From positions 105,507 through 169,506 of the forward strand of contig VBAR01000004.1 of the NCBI GenBank assembly GCA_005882315.1: a DNA stretch of 64,000 bases, in the 5' to 3' direction. This document shows, in pieces, positions 54,270 to 63,600 of the stretch; positions within the stretch are counted from its first letter, which is position 1, and each line of letters begins with the position of its first letter. Origin of the DNA: Bacteroidota bacterium (GTDB taxonomy: Bacteria; Bacteroidota; Bacteroidia; Chitinophagales; Chitinophagaceae). The translations under genes were made by a program, and so were the position numbers. The notes beneath the pieces were generated by a model. The model searched no databases. It saw only the letters and a list, made by a program, of their open reading frames with translations, and was not told the DNA's origin.

Positions 54270-54890
54270 GTGCCGATATTTTTTCAACAACAAATCAACG
54301 AAACTACAAGACTGGGCATCTGGAAGATCGAAGAAACAGAAGAATTCTTTAAGGCTAATGTGCCTCAGCACAGGGATGTAACGCATCCGCACAAAAGACT
54401 GCAGCACCTGGCTGGTCGTTTTTTACTGCAATATCTTTTTCCGGTATTTCCTTATCATTTGATCGAGATAGCGGATACCCGCAAACCTTTTTTGCCCGAT
54501 GAGCAATTTCATTTTTCCATTTCTCATTGTGGTGATTATGCGGCAGCTATTGTGAGCAGGGATAAAAGGGTGGGAATTGATATTGAAATACCGGTGGAGA
54601 AAATTGCTAGCATCATGCACAAATTTCTTTCAGCTAAGGAACATGAGATATTTCATTTGATCGGCTCCAGCGAAAATCGGATTCAGCCTGCGACTTTATT
54701 GTGGTCAACAAAAGAATCGGTATTTAAATGGCATGGATTCGGTGGAGTTGATTTCAGAAGAGAAATACAATTATTAAAACAAAACCCAGCTGATGATACC
54801 ATTGATTGCTTCTTTTCAAAAAATGATACACCTCTTACTGCCCACTATCGCCAGTTTGAGCATTTAGTATTGGCCTGGGTGATGAGCTAA
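54270..54890 (+). CDS. 4'-phosphopantetheinyl transferase (Sfp type)
   Basis: 206 aa. Attaches phosphopantetheine from CoA to carrier proteins. Motifs VGIDIEIP (Asp and Glu, Mg ligands, near residue 97) and WSTKESVFKWHG near 152. GTG start; no better start nearby. No carrier-protein pathway adjoins it, so it may serve a distant cluster or fatty-acid ACP. Confidence 0.9.
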   Translation: MPIFFQQQINETTRLGIWKIEETEEFFKANVPQHRDVTHPHKRLQHLAGRFLLQYLFPVFPYHLIEIADTRKPFLPDEQFHFSISHCGDYAAAIVSRDKRVGIDIEIPVEKIASIMHKFLSAKEHEIFHLIGSSENRIQPATLLWSTKESVFKWHGFGGVDFRREIQLLKQNPADDTIDCFFSKNDTPLTAHYRQFEHLVLAWVMS

Positions 54891-54891
54891 A

Positions 54892-56070
54892 TTACCCTTC
54901 ATCTTCTCCCTCCTCCAGCAAATTCAGATCCACTGAATCCATACCCGAGATGCCTTCGATGGAGCCACGTACATGTGCAGCACTCAATAAAATTTTTTCC
55001 AATTGTTTTTCCCTGGCCTTCCACAATTTTTCCATTGCATCTCTTTCTCGTTGGATGGAAATTTTCATATTCATAAATCCTTCACGGATTGCTTTCCATT
55101 GTTCGGCAAATTCTGAACTGGTGAGATAATTATACAGCAGGTTCATCTTATCGCCTTTATTATCCTGTGTTTTTAATGCGGTAGAAATTTTTATCACTCC
55201 ATCACGCAGCATATGTACCACGGCTTTTACTTCACTGAATGAACATATCCATACTCCCTCTTTTTCACCAAATGAGTTCATATCTTTTGGCATTGCCTGT
55301 GTGACTATGACAGCCACATCAGCTCCCTGGTTGCGCATATCAGCTTTTAGTTTTTCAATCCAATCATTGCTAAAACTTGTTGTTCGTTTACTTTCATAAA
55401 TTATTTTTCCGCATTCTTGTCCAAGGTTGTTACGTACTGTTTGAATACAATCAGCACCACGAATACCTTTACCGACTTCACTTACCATATCAAAAGGAAA
55501 AGCTGAACGCAACATTTCTTCCAATGCCAATTCCTGTACTTCACCTTGTAACTGCATTGAGCCTTGTTCGGATTTTCGTCGCATTTCTTCTGCAAGCTTT
55601 TTCTGGTCGTCCAATTGCTTTTGCAACTCTCTTAACTGCAGTTGAAATTCAGTTTCTTTAGCTGTGATCCGTTGTTCCTCCAACTTTCTTATTTCCATTG
55701 AAAGTTTTTCTCTTTCTTCCTGTAATTTTTTTTGAACAGATAATTCAAGCTCTGCTTCCTTGTTTTTCAGTTCCTGTTCTTTCTTTAAAAATTCAACCTG
55801 TTGCTGACGGGCTTCTTTCAGTTTTTCTTCGTTGTCTTTATTGGTTTGCTGCAACTGTTGCATTCTTACTTCAAAATCAGATGCAATATTTTTGCGTAAG
55901 GCTTCTTCTGTTTCCTTCTGCAACTTTGCTTTTTCTGCTTCAAATTCTTTTTGCTTCTGGTTTTGCCAATCAAGCATTTTTGCACGTAGTTCTTTCTGCA
56001 CTTCATCCCGGATAGAATCAGTGGCTTCAAATACAGTTCCGCAACTCGGGCATTTTATTTCGTTGGACAT
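54892..56070 (-). CDS. DUF2130 protein with coiled coil
   Basis: 392 aa. N-terminal zinc-like CPSCGTVFEATD, then a long coiled coil (residues ~25-190, rich in E, K, Q), then the DUF2130 domain with ADCIQTVRNN, KIIYESKRT and ADVAVIVTQAMPKDMNSFGE that resembles restriction-endonuclease-like folds (RmuC relatives). Function not proven; DNA or ribosome related in reports. Overlap-free tail-to-tail with the PPTase gene, 1 bp gap. Confidence 0.85.
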   Translation of the reverse strand: MSNEIKCPSCGTVFEATDSIRDEVQKELRAKMLDWQNQKQKEFEAEKAKLQKETEEALRKNIASDFEVRMQQLQQTNKDNEEKLKEARQQQVEFLKKEQELKNKEAELELSVQKKLQEEREKLSMEIRKLEEQRITAKETEFQLQLRELQKQLDDQKKLAEEMRRKSEQGSMQLQGEVQELALEEMLRSAFPFDMVSEVGKGIRGADCIQTVRNNLGQECGKIIYESKRTTSFSNDWIEKLKADMRNQGADVAVIVTQAMPKDMNSFGEKEGVWICSFSEVKAVVHMLRDGVIKISTALKTQDNKGDKMNLLYNYLTSSEFAEQWKAIREGFMNMKISIQRERDAMEKLWKAREKQLEKILLSAAHVRGSIEGISGMDSVDLNLLEEGEDEG

Positions 56071-56100
56071 AATTATTTCAATTGGTATAAAGTTAAGCGA

Positions 56101-56727
56101 TTAAATAAAACCTCCTTCAGGCTCCGGGGCTTTATCCTTCCAGTAATAAGGTGTGGTAGCAAGATGGCCGATCAGATCAAAAACTGTTTTGAGAATCAGA
56201 AATGTCAGGCCCGGTTGCCAGTCCAAAAATTCCGGTAATAGAATAGTTAAATGCATTGGTACGATCCGCAGGTAAGGAATAAAAAACATTTTAGTGATAC
56301 TCCGTGGCACGTTTCGGTACACTGTTTTATTTTGTACGAACTGGATCAGTGTACATGCAAGCAAACTCAGAAATGCGAATTTCAATACAGAAAAATCAAT
56401 AGCACTGAACTTAAAGGAAATAGATAAAAAAATGAGATATCCAAGATGAAAGCCGCCGTAATGAACAAGAAAGAAAAATGAAAGACAGCCTTTTGATTCG
56501 CCAGTGCTCGACACTTTATTACTGAGTGTAAAACTTTCAGTTACATTATGCAAAGTGAGCATATCGAAGAAATTGAAAATGCCGATTATCACACTTTGTA
56601 TCCAGAATATCCAGACGATCGTTGTATAATAGTTCGGATCATCACGATATTCAACAATAAGGATGATGTTAAATGCCATCAATGCCCAGAATGCCGGATC
56701 TCTTAAAATTTTTTGTAATGGCTTCAT
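56101..56727 (-). CDS. DUF6498 membrane protein
   Basis: 208 aa with about six helices. FWALMAFNIILIVEYRDDP near residue 13, SVIIGIFNFFDMLTL, and FFLVHYGGFHLGYLIF mark the family; HYGGFH could bind a metal or heme. Start ATGA overlaps the upstream histidine kinase stop by 4 bp, so they are coupled. Role unknown. Confidence 0.75.
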   Translation of the reverse strand: MKPLQKILRDPAFWALMAFNIILIVEYRDDPNYYTTIVWIFWIQSVIIGIFNFFDMLTLHNVTESFTLSNKVSSTGESKGCLSFFFLVHYGGFHLGYLIFLSISFKFSAIDFSVLKFAFLSLLACTLIQFVQNKTVYRNVPRSITKMFFIPYLRIVPMHLTILLPEFLDWQPGLTFLILKTVFDLIGHLATTPYYWKDKAPEPEGGFI

Positions 56728-57872
56728 GCAATTAATTCTATTCTGAAAGTAGTTCCTTTGCCTTGGTCTGATTGTTTTACATAAATGCGTCCTTTATGAA
56801 ATTGTTCAACGATACGTTTTGACAAACTGAGTCCAAGTCCCCAACCACGTTTTTTAGTTGTAAAACCAGGTTTGAACACTTTTGAGAAATTTTGTTTGCT
56901 GATACCTTTACCTGTATCAATCACATCGATGATCGTTTTTTTATCTTCATTAAAAATATCGACAATAATATTGCCCTTGCCCTCCATCGAATCGAGTGCA
57001 TTCTTTAACAGATTTTCAATCACCCAATCAAACAGCGGCCCGGATATCATAGCATATATTTCTTTTTTACCCTGTGTATTCAAAATAAAATTGATCTTAC
57101 CGGTTGTACGTTTCTTCATATAATCCATCATTGTCCTTACCTGTGCTACTATATCTCTTTTTTCTAACTGTGGCGTACTTCCGATCTTTCCAAAGCGATC
57201 AGTAACCAATTGGAGGCGATCAACATCTTTCTGCAGATCAGCTACTACATGCTCATTGGAAGGATTTTCTTTCAGCATTTCTACCCAGCCTGCAAGTGAA
57301 GAAACGGGAGTACCTAATTGGTGTGCAGTTTCTTTTGCCATACCGGCCCATACCTGGTTTTGAGTGGAACGATAACTGCTGCGCAAAGCAAGTAAAGTGA
57401 TAATAATAAATAAGCCCACGATCACAAGCTGCACAATAGGATAGTAACGGACTTCTTTCAACAGCTTTGATTCTCCGTAGTAATAGTTATTATGTCTGGT
57501 TGAATCAACCGGGTCCATCCAAATGATCGGTGAGTTTTGAGATTTAAATTCCCTGAATTTTCGTTCTACATAAGATCTACTCAATGCTTCTGATGAGTCA
57601 AGATTGATATGTTCAATGATGCTGTCTTTTTCGTTGGTTTGAATGATAGGGATCGTTTTATTCTCAACCAATATTAGAGATGCAAGTTTAGTATCTGTGC
57701 TGGCGGAGTTATTCAATATAGATTGGCCGGCTTCAACCCATTGCTCCACTTTTTGGCGTTCTTCTTTTGCAATTTTCTTTGCGAGGTACTGCGAATAAAA
57801 AATAGTTCCGGTAACAATACTGATGGCGATGATTGCCACCAGGGTTCTCCAGTTTAGTAATTGCTGAAACAT
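56724..57872 (-). CDS. Sensor histidine kinase
   Basis: 382 aa. TM1 (12-28), periplasmic region of ~110 residues, TM2 (145-163), HisKA-like with His184 in AHQLGTPVSSLAGW (H-box variant with TAHQLGTP rather than HELRTP), N box NLLKNALDSM, G1 IDTGKGISK, G2 GWGLGLS. No response regulator gene is adjacent. Coupled to the DUF6498 gene, suggesting that protein takes part in sensing. Confidence 0.9.
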   Translation of the reverse strand: MFQQLLNWRTLVAIIAISIVTGTIFYSQYLAKKIAKEERQKVEQWVEAGQSILNNSASTDTKLASLILVENKTIPIIQTNEKDSIIEHINLDSSEALSRSYVERKFREFKSQNSPIIWMDPVDSTRHNNYYYGESKLLKEVRYYPIVQLVIVGLFIIITLLALRSSYRSTQNQVWAGMAKETAHQLGTPVSSLAGWVEMLKENPSNEHVVADLQKDVDRLQLVTDRFGKIGSTPQLEKRDIVAQVRTMMDYMKKRTTGKINFILNTQGKKEIYAMISGPLFDWVIENLLKNALDSMEGKGNIIVDIFNEDKKTIIDVIDTGKGISKQNFSKVFKPGFTTKKRGWGLGLSLSKRIVEQFHKGRIYVKQSDQGKGTTFRIELIA

Positions 57873-57912
57873 ATACGAATTTAGGGAAAACAGTCTGTCA
57901 GTCGGCAGTTAA

Positions 57913-58000
57913 CAGTTCACAGTCTGTAGTTTAAATCACTAAGACATATCAATAACTTAAGTTTACTGATTGCCAATTGTCTACTGCTGACTGTGAACTG
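57913..58000. repeat. Heptad-type inverted repeat
   Basis: CAGTTCACAGTC (57913-57924) and GACTGTGAACTG (57989-58000) form a perfect 12-bp inverted repeat between the kinase and the glycosyltransferase genes; flanks contain CAGTCGGCAGT also seen near 4167. Confidence 0.7.
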
Positions 58001-58007
58001 AACTCCT

Positions 58008-58015
58008 TATTTTTG
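58008..58015 (+). promoter_or_regulatory. -7 box of the glycosyltransferase gene
   Basis: TATTTTTG, 18 bp before the TTG start chosen for the glycosyltransferase. CTG in place of TTG at 18 bp upstream. Confidence 0.5.
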
Positions 58016-58033
58016 AAAACCAAACCCCTTCAA

Positions 58034-59059
58034 TTGAATCAATCACCTAAAGTTTCTGTTGTAATCCTGAACTGGAATGGCCGTAAATTTCTTGAACAGT
58101 TTCTTCCATCAGTATTGGCTTCTGCTTATTCTAATTTTGAAGTGGTAGTGGCTGATAATGGCTCTACAGATGATTCAGTTTTATTTCTTGAAAACAGTTA
58201 TCCGCAAATCAGGATAATTCGCCTGGAAAAAAACTTTGGTTTTGCTAAAGGCTATAACGAAGCATTGAAACAAGTAGAATCTGATTATTATTTTATCCTC
58301 AACTCGGATGTTGAACTGTTGCCGGGTTCCTTAAAACCTTTAGTTGATCTATTGGAAAGTGATAAAACAATTGCTGCTTGTCAGCCAAAGCTGCTTACAT
58401 GGAGTAATAAGAAATTGTTTGAATATGCCGGCGGGGCAGGGGGATGGCTGGATAAATACGGTTACCCTTTTGCAAAGGGAAGGATCTTTGATGTGTTTGA
58501 GGAAGACAATGGCCAATATGATAAAAGCGAACCTATCTTCTGGGCAAGCGGCGCAGCGTTATTTATCCGAGCAAATGTTTTTCATGAAGTAAAAGGGTTT
58601 GATGATTTCTTTTTTGCTCACCAGGAAGAAATTGATCTGTGCTGGCGCATACAACTGGCCGGGCATAAAATTTATTCTTGTCCATCATCTGTAGTGTATC
58701 ATGTCGGTGGTGGCACATTGCCAAAGGGCAATTCATTAAAAGTGTTTTTGAATTTCAGGAATAACCTTATCATGCTTTCAAAAAATCTTCCATTCTGGAG
58801 GGCCTTATTTGTTATAGGGTTAAGATTTGCTTTGGATGATATTTCAGCATTAAAAGGATTATTGTCTGGTGATGCCGGGTATTTCAGGTCTATCATTAAA
58901 GCCCATTTTGCTTTTATTCGTTGGTGGCTTTTTCTCAGAAAGAAAAACAGGCATGGGTTTACAAAACATACCAACTTATCCGGTTATTATCAGGGCAATG
59001 TAGTCTGGGCGCATTTTGTAAAAAAGAAGAAATATTTCAGCGAGATTGTTGGCAAATAA
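58034..59059 (+). CDS. Family 2 glycosyltransferase
   Basis: 341 aa from a TTG codon. Nucleotide-sugar fold: VSVVILNWNGRKFLEQF near residue 5, VVVADNGSTDDSV, ILNSDVELLPGS (DxD-like) and the acceptor side WASGAALFIRANVF with HQEEIDLCWR. One or two C-terminal hydrophobic helices near 260. Probably adds a sugar to cell-envelope polysaccharide or glycoprotein. A longer start at 57977 is rejected because the promoter -7 box lies after it. Confidence 0.85.
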   Translation: MNQSPKVSVVILNWNGRKFLEQFLPSVLASAYSNFEVVVADNGSTDDSVLFLENSYPQIRIIRLEKNFGFAKGYNEALKQVESDYYFILNSDVELLPGSLKPLVDLLESDKTIAACQPKLLTWSNKKLFEYAGGAGGWLDKYGYPFAKGRIFDVFEEDNGQYDKSEPIFWASGAALFIRANVFHEVKGFDDFFFAHQEEIDLCWRIQLAGHKIYSCPSSVVYHVGGGTLPKGNSLKVFLNFRNNLIMLSKNLPFWRALFVIGLRFALDDISALKGLLSGDAGYFRSIIKAHFAFIRWWLFLRKKNRHGFTKHTNLSGYYQGNVVWAHFVKKKKYFSEIVGK

Positions 59060-59083
59060 GATTTATAATTTGACCTGAACCAT

Positions 59084-59091
59084 TATTTTTG
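59084..59091 (+). promoter_or_regulatory. -7 box of the 72-aa membrane protein
   Basis: TATTTTTG followed by CAGC, 17 bp before the ATG; TTT instead of TTG at 19 bp. Confidence 0.45.
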
Positions 59092-59108
59092 CAGCACAAA
59101 ACTGAATT

Positions 59109-59327
59109 ATGGCTCATAACGACGAATTCCACAAGGAACTCAAAAAAGTACAGGACAAAGACTTTACTCATAGCTGGGTATCGGCTTCTGGCTTTATTTT
59201 CTACCTGTCTGTTTTTACTTTGGTGGCTTTTTTATTTGGCGCCAGCTATATGCTTTATACCAAAAGGTTTGATAAGCCGGTGGTAAAAGTTCAGGGAAGT
59301 AGCCTGTACACCCCCCAATATAAATAA
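59109..59327 (+). CDS. Small single-span membrane protein
   Basis: 72 aa. Charged N-terminus (HNDEFHKELKKVQDKDF), one helix (GFIFYLSVFTLVAFLFGASYML) and a short polar end. Role unknown. Sits between the glycosyltransferase and the tRNA cluster. Confidence 0.65.
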   Translation: MAHNDEFHKELKKVQDKDFTHSWVSASGFIFYLSVFTLVAFLFGASYMLYTKRFDKPVVKVQGSSLYTPQYK

Positions 59328-59363
59328 GAGGGTTTAAAATTTTTTTCGAAAGGGCTCAATGCT

Positions 59364-59371
59364 TATTTTTG
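59364..59371 (+). promoter_or_regulatory. -7 box of the tRNA cluster
   Basis: TATTTTTG followed by CCGCCC, 42 bp before tRNA-Gly; TTT at 19 bp in place of TTG. Confidence 0.5.
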
Positions 59372-59413
59372 CCGCCCTTTAGTTCTTTGTCTCTGAACAT
59401 CAGTTCAGATCAT

Positions 59414-59486
<73 letters not shown>

Positions 59487-59492
59487 CTGGAA

Positions 59493-59524
59493 AATCCATC
59501 AGTGCCTACTGGTGGATTTTTTTT
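59493..59524 (+). terminator. Terminator after tRNA-Gly
   Basis: Stem AATCCATCAG (59493-59502) / CTGGTGGATT (59509-59518), one wobble pair, then T-run. May attenuate rather than fully stop transcription into the Leu genes. Confidence 0.78.
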
Positions 59525-59552
59525 CTTTTTTCAGTATCAAGTTCTTTTTTTT

Positions 59553-59638
59553 ACCCCGGTGGTGGAATTGGTAGACACGCAGGACTTAAAATCCTGTGGG
59601 CAGTAATGCCTGTACGGGTTCAACTCCCGTCTGGGGTA
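59553..59638 (+). tRNA. tRNA-Leu(TAA)
   Basis: 86 nt class II tRNA. Acceptor ACCCCGG / CTGGGGT (one wobble), discriminator A; anticodon arm CAGGA-CTTAAAA-TCCTG gives TAA; long variable arm GGGCAGTAATGCCT. Confidence 0.96.
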
Positions 59639-59672
59639 CATCATTTCTTCTTTTATACATCTCATTGTGTTT

Positions 59673-59733
59673 GCAGGTGGCGATCCCGATAACTATCGGG
59701 ATGGTAGAACGCCAACACTTTGAAGTAGTTCTT
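59673..59733 (+). pseudogene. tRNA-Leu remnant split by a palindrome
   Basis: Left part GCAGGTGGCGA (59673-59683) and right part TGGTAGAACGCCAACACTTT (from 59702) align to the D-arm and anticodon arm of tRNA-Leu(GAG) at 59741. The 18-bp TCCCGATA palindrome (59684-59701) sits in the D loop. The anticodon stem is broken and the 3' half is absent, so no functional tRNA results. Confidence 0.7.
59684..59701. repeat. TCCCGATA palindrome, copy 3
   Basis: TCCCGATAACTATCGGGA, identical to the copy at 54114; within the tRNA-Leu remnant. Confidence 0.88.
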
Positions 59734-59740
59734 AAAATTT

Positions 59741-59824
59741 GCCCAGGTGGCGAAATTGGTAGACGCACCACTTTGAGGTGGTGGCGCCCGAAAGGGTGTG
59801 CTGGTTCGAATCCAGTCTTGGGCA
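59741..59824 (+). tRNA. tRNA-Leu(GAG)
   Basis: 84 nt class II tRNA. Acceptor GCCCAGG / CTTGGGC (two wobble or G-T contacts), discriminator A; anticodon arm CCACT-TTGAGGT-GGTGG gives GAG; variable arm GCGCCCGAAAGGGTGT. Confidence 0.94.
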
Positions 59825-59830
59825 CAGAAT

Positions 59831-59873
59831 AACTCTGCAAAGCTTTATTACAAGGCAAATTGCAGAGTTTTTT
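59831..59873 (+). terminator. Terminator of the tRNA cluster
   Basis: 10-bp perfect stem AACTCTGCAA (59831-59840) / TTGCAGAGTT (59860-59869), 19-nt loop, then TTTT. Confidence 0.8.
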
Positions 59874-60634
59874 CGTTTAGAGTTGTTCACAAATCTTCAC
59901 TTCCCTTCGATATTAAATTTCTCCGATTGAAATCACAGATAAGCTCTGTGAAAGATCAGAAGCTATTTTTATTTTTTACATAAGCAATGATTAAGTAAGT
60001 ATTAGTTCTTTCGCGGCAAAGCACTTTCAGCATTCTAATAAAATTAACTTCCACATCAATGCGATTTTTTTCAATAACATAATTTTCAAATTTATTGGAA
60101 AGTCTATTGGGTACACACTGATGATTTAACAACCATGATTGATCACCTAAATTTTATTGTAGCAAAAAAAATTTATGGAAAATTTTTCTCATCATTAGAA
60201 GTTGAAGTGGTGATAAAATTCTACAGTTATAAAATCGATGTTGTTAAGTGAGCGAAACATTAAAATTATTTTAAAAAAATTATATTATACTGTAAGCAAT
60301 ATAAAGGTGTTGCCTAATTATTGTGAAGAAATGTTAGTGAGTTAATTGAAATAAAAAAAATGTTAAATAATTTCTTGTCACGGCCTCATTCTTGTATTCG
60401 TGTCGATCGTCGTTTCCACTGACAATCCCTATCCTAGATTATCTCATATCCTTACTTATTTTTTAAGTCAAAGTTATACACTTATGGCAAAGTCATCGAC
60501 TTGCACATGCATTCTATTGCCTAATCTCAATAGTGTGATGTTCGGTCCGAATAAATCCCCTCCCTAAATTTCTACTCGATAATTTTCAAGTGAGGTTATA
60601 CTTCATTTTTATTTACAATATAAACCTAAACGTT
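59874..60634. other. AT-rich gap before the repeat protein gene
   Basis: About 760 bp, strongly AT-rich in the first two thirds, without a recognised gene or clear promoter. It is the longest empty stretch of the window and probably holds the regulatory region of the large repeat protein. Confidence 0.5.
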
Positions 60635-63600
60635 ATGAAGACTTTTACAATGTCAAAAAACTGTTTTCAGCATAAATGGGACATGAGATTGTGCGATGAG
60701 TTTAAAGCCTGGAAACTGCTGACCTTCCTATGCCTCTTTTTTTTAGAAAATAATTTTAATTTATCTATTCAAGCACAAAGCACATGTGCTTATAACATTT
60801 CATTGGTTTCAAGAACATACAATGCGACTGAGAACCAAACAACATTTGTATGGAGAGTTGTTAATCCTAATCCTGGAAATGGAAACAATGGAACCGTGCA
60901 GGATTTAAGTCACTGGGGTTTTTCCATCAACCAATGTCCCGATCCTAATGATGCTTTAAACGAAGAAAGTATCGTCAGGGCGGGAACCGGATCAAGCCCT
61001 GATCCCAATACCCATAGTTCATTGAATGTGGGGCTGCATGTTGATAATAGTCAGCAGTGCATAAATACTCCTGTCCTGAAGTTTAATAGAGGCACTTCAG
61101 GTAGTGCTCCAAGGTATTATAGTCTTGTGTTGCATGGTAATTGGGGCACAGGAAATCTAAATGCTTACTATAAATCGGGCAGTCGGACGGGATGTGGACT
61201 TTGCACTTTAGCCGGTATGGGTGTAGGATGTCTAATGGACTGTCCTCAATTAACTGTGAACATCATATCAAATATGACACAATTTCCAACTAACCGAACA
61301 GTTGGATTAAGTGTCAACATTGGCGGAGGAACCAGCCCAGCTACAGCCACATGGAGTTCACCAACAGCTGGTGTTTCATTTAATAATACTTCTTCTATCA
61401 CTCCGGTTGCCACTGTTGCTCCGGGCATTTCTAGTTTTACATTCAATGTTAATGTTACAGATGCTAATGGTTGTCCGGGCTCAGCCACTCTTACATTGAG
61501 TCCGACACAGCTCTGCCCACTGACGACTCCAATATTAGGAACTCCGGTTGCAATTTGTCCGGGAACATCCACTGGAACGATAACTGTTACCAATCCTCAG
61601 GCTGGTGTCACATACCAGTTATTACGTAATGGTGTTGCATTTGGTGCCGCAGTAATTTACACTTCAGGTAATCTTTCATTTACCGGGTTGGCCGTAGGTA
61701 CTTATTCTGTAAGAATAACTTTCGAAAGCTGTGAACCAGTTACATCTGCAACAGCAGTTATTGCTGCGTCCAATGTACCGGCCCCAACATTTGGCACAAT
61801 CGGTACACTTTGTCCTGGTGCGACAGCAACATTGAGTGCAACTTTCCCAGCTGGTACAACAGTAACAAATGTAGTATGGAGTGGTACAGGTGTAAGTGGA
61901 ACAACATTTACTGCCCCTGCTGCCGGTGGTATGTATACAGTTAATTATAGTGCAACAGTGAATGGTTGTCCTGTCACAGGATCATTTACAATAACAGTAT
62001 CAACTGTTCCAGTCCCGGTATTCGGAACAATAGGAACATTATGTCCTGGTGCGACAGCAACATTAAGTGCAACTTTCCCAGCTGGTACAACAGTAACAGG
62101 TGTTGTATGGAGTGGTACAGGTGTAAGTGGAACAACATTTACTGCGCCTGCTGCTGGTGGTGTATATACAGTTAATTATAGTGCAACAGTGAATGGTTGT
62201 CCTGTCACAGGTTCATTTACAATAACAGTGTCAACTGTACCAGCTCCGACATTCGGAATGATAGGAACATTGTGTCCTGGTGCGACAGCAACATTAAGTG
62301 CAACTTTCCCAGCTGGTACAACAGTAACAGGTGTTGTATGGAGTGGTACAGGTGTAAGTGGAACAACATTTACTGCACCTGCTGCCGGTGGTGTGTATAC
62401 AGTTAATTATAGTGCAACAGTGAATGGTTGTCCTGTCACAGGTTCATTTACAATAACAGTGTCAACTGTACCAGCTCCGACATTCGGAACAATAGGAACA
62501 TTATGTCCTGGAGCGACAGCAACATTAAGTGCAACGTTCCCAGCTGGTACAACAGTAACAAATGTTGTATGGAGTGGTACAGGTGTAACTGGTAATATAT
62601 TTACTGCACCTGCTGAAGTGGGTAACTATACTGTCAATTTCAGTGCTACTGTAAATGGCTGCGTTGTTACAGGTACGGTGATGGTCTCTGTTGCTAATGC
62701 TCCTGCGATAACGTTTAATACAATAGGAACTTTGTGCTTTGGTGCAACTGCAACATTAAGTGTGACTTTACCTGCAGGTACAACAATAACAAATATTATA
62801 TGGAGTGGTACAGGTGTGAGTGGAACAACATTTACTGCACCGACTATTCCTGGTACTTATATAGTGAACTTTAGTGCCATAGTGAACGGGTGTCCAAGGA
62901 CAGCTACCCGCACAATCACTGTAGCCAGCGTACTATCTCCAGTTTTCAATAATGTTGGTACACTTTGTCCCGGTGTTAGTGTTTTACTTAATGCTATTTT
63001 CCCTGAGGGTACAACAGTTACCAATATTATATGGAGTGGAACAGGTGTAAGTGGAAATACATTTACTGCTCCTTCAACTCCGGGTAATTATACAATAAAC
63101 TTCAGTGCTACTGTGAACGGTTGTCCAGTTACGGGTTCAATGACTATTATAGTAGCAGGAACTCCGGCCAGCAATTTTACATTGCAAGTTACCAGTGGCA
63201 GTTTATGTCCTGGGGGAGGAGGATCAGTTATATTAGGGCTTAGTGGCTCCCAGGTGGGAATTAATTATCAATTGCAACTTAATGGTGTGAATGTAGGTGC
63301 GGCTATTACCGGAACTGGTAATGCAATCAGCTTTGGTGCGCAATCTGCAGCTGGATCATATAGTGTTGTAGCTACTGTTGCAAGCACAGGAACTCTATGT
63401 GTTTCCTGCCCGGTAACAATTGGTCCATTAACGGTTAGTCCTTCGACAATACCAGCTCCGACATTTGGTACAATCGGAATATTGTGTCCTGGTGGAACTG
63501 CAACATTAAGTGCAAGTTTCCCAGCTGGTACAACAGTAACAAATGTTGTATGGAGTGGTACGGGTGTGAGTGGAACAACATTTACTGCACCTGCTGCTGG

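Noticed and set aside
57977..58033. Upstream TTG start for the glycosyltransferase
   Set aside because: Would start ahead of the TATTTTTG -7 box and translate an inverted repeat; conserved sequence begins after 58034.
60135..60251. Possible 38-codon ORF in the AT-rich gap
   Set aside because: No promoter, no ribosome signal, no recognisable sequence; chance level in AT-rich DNA.
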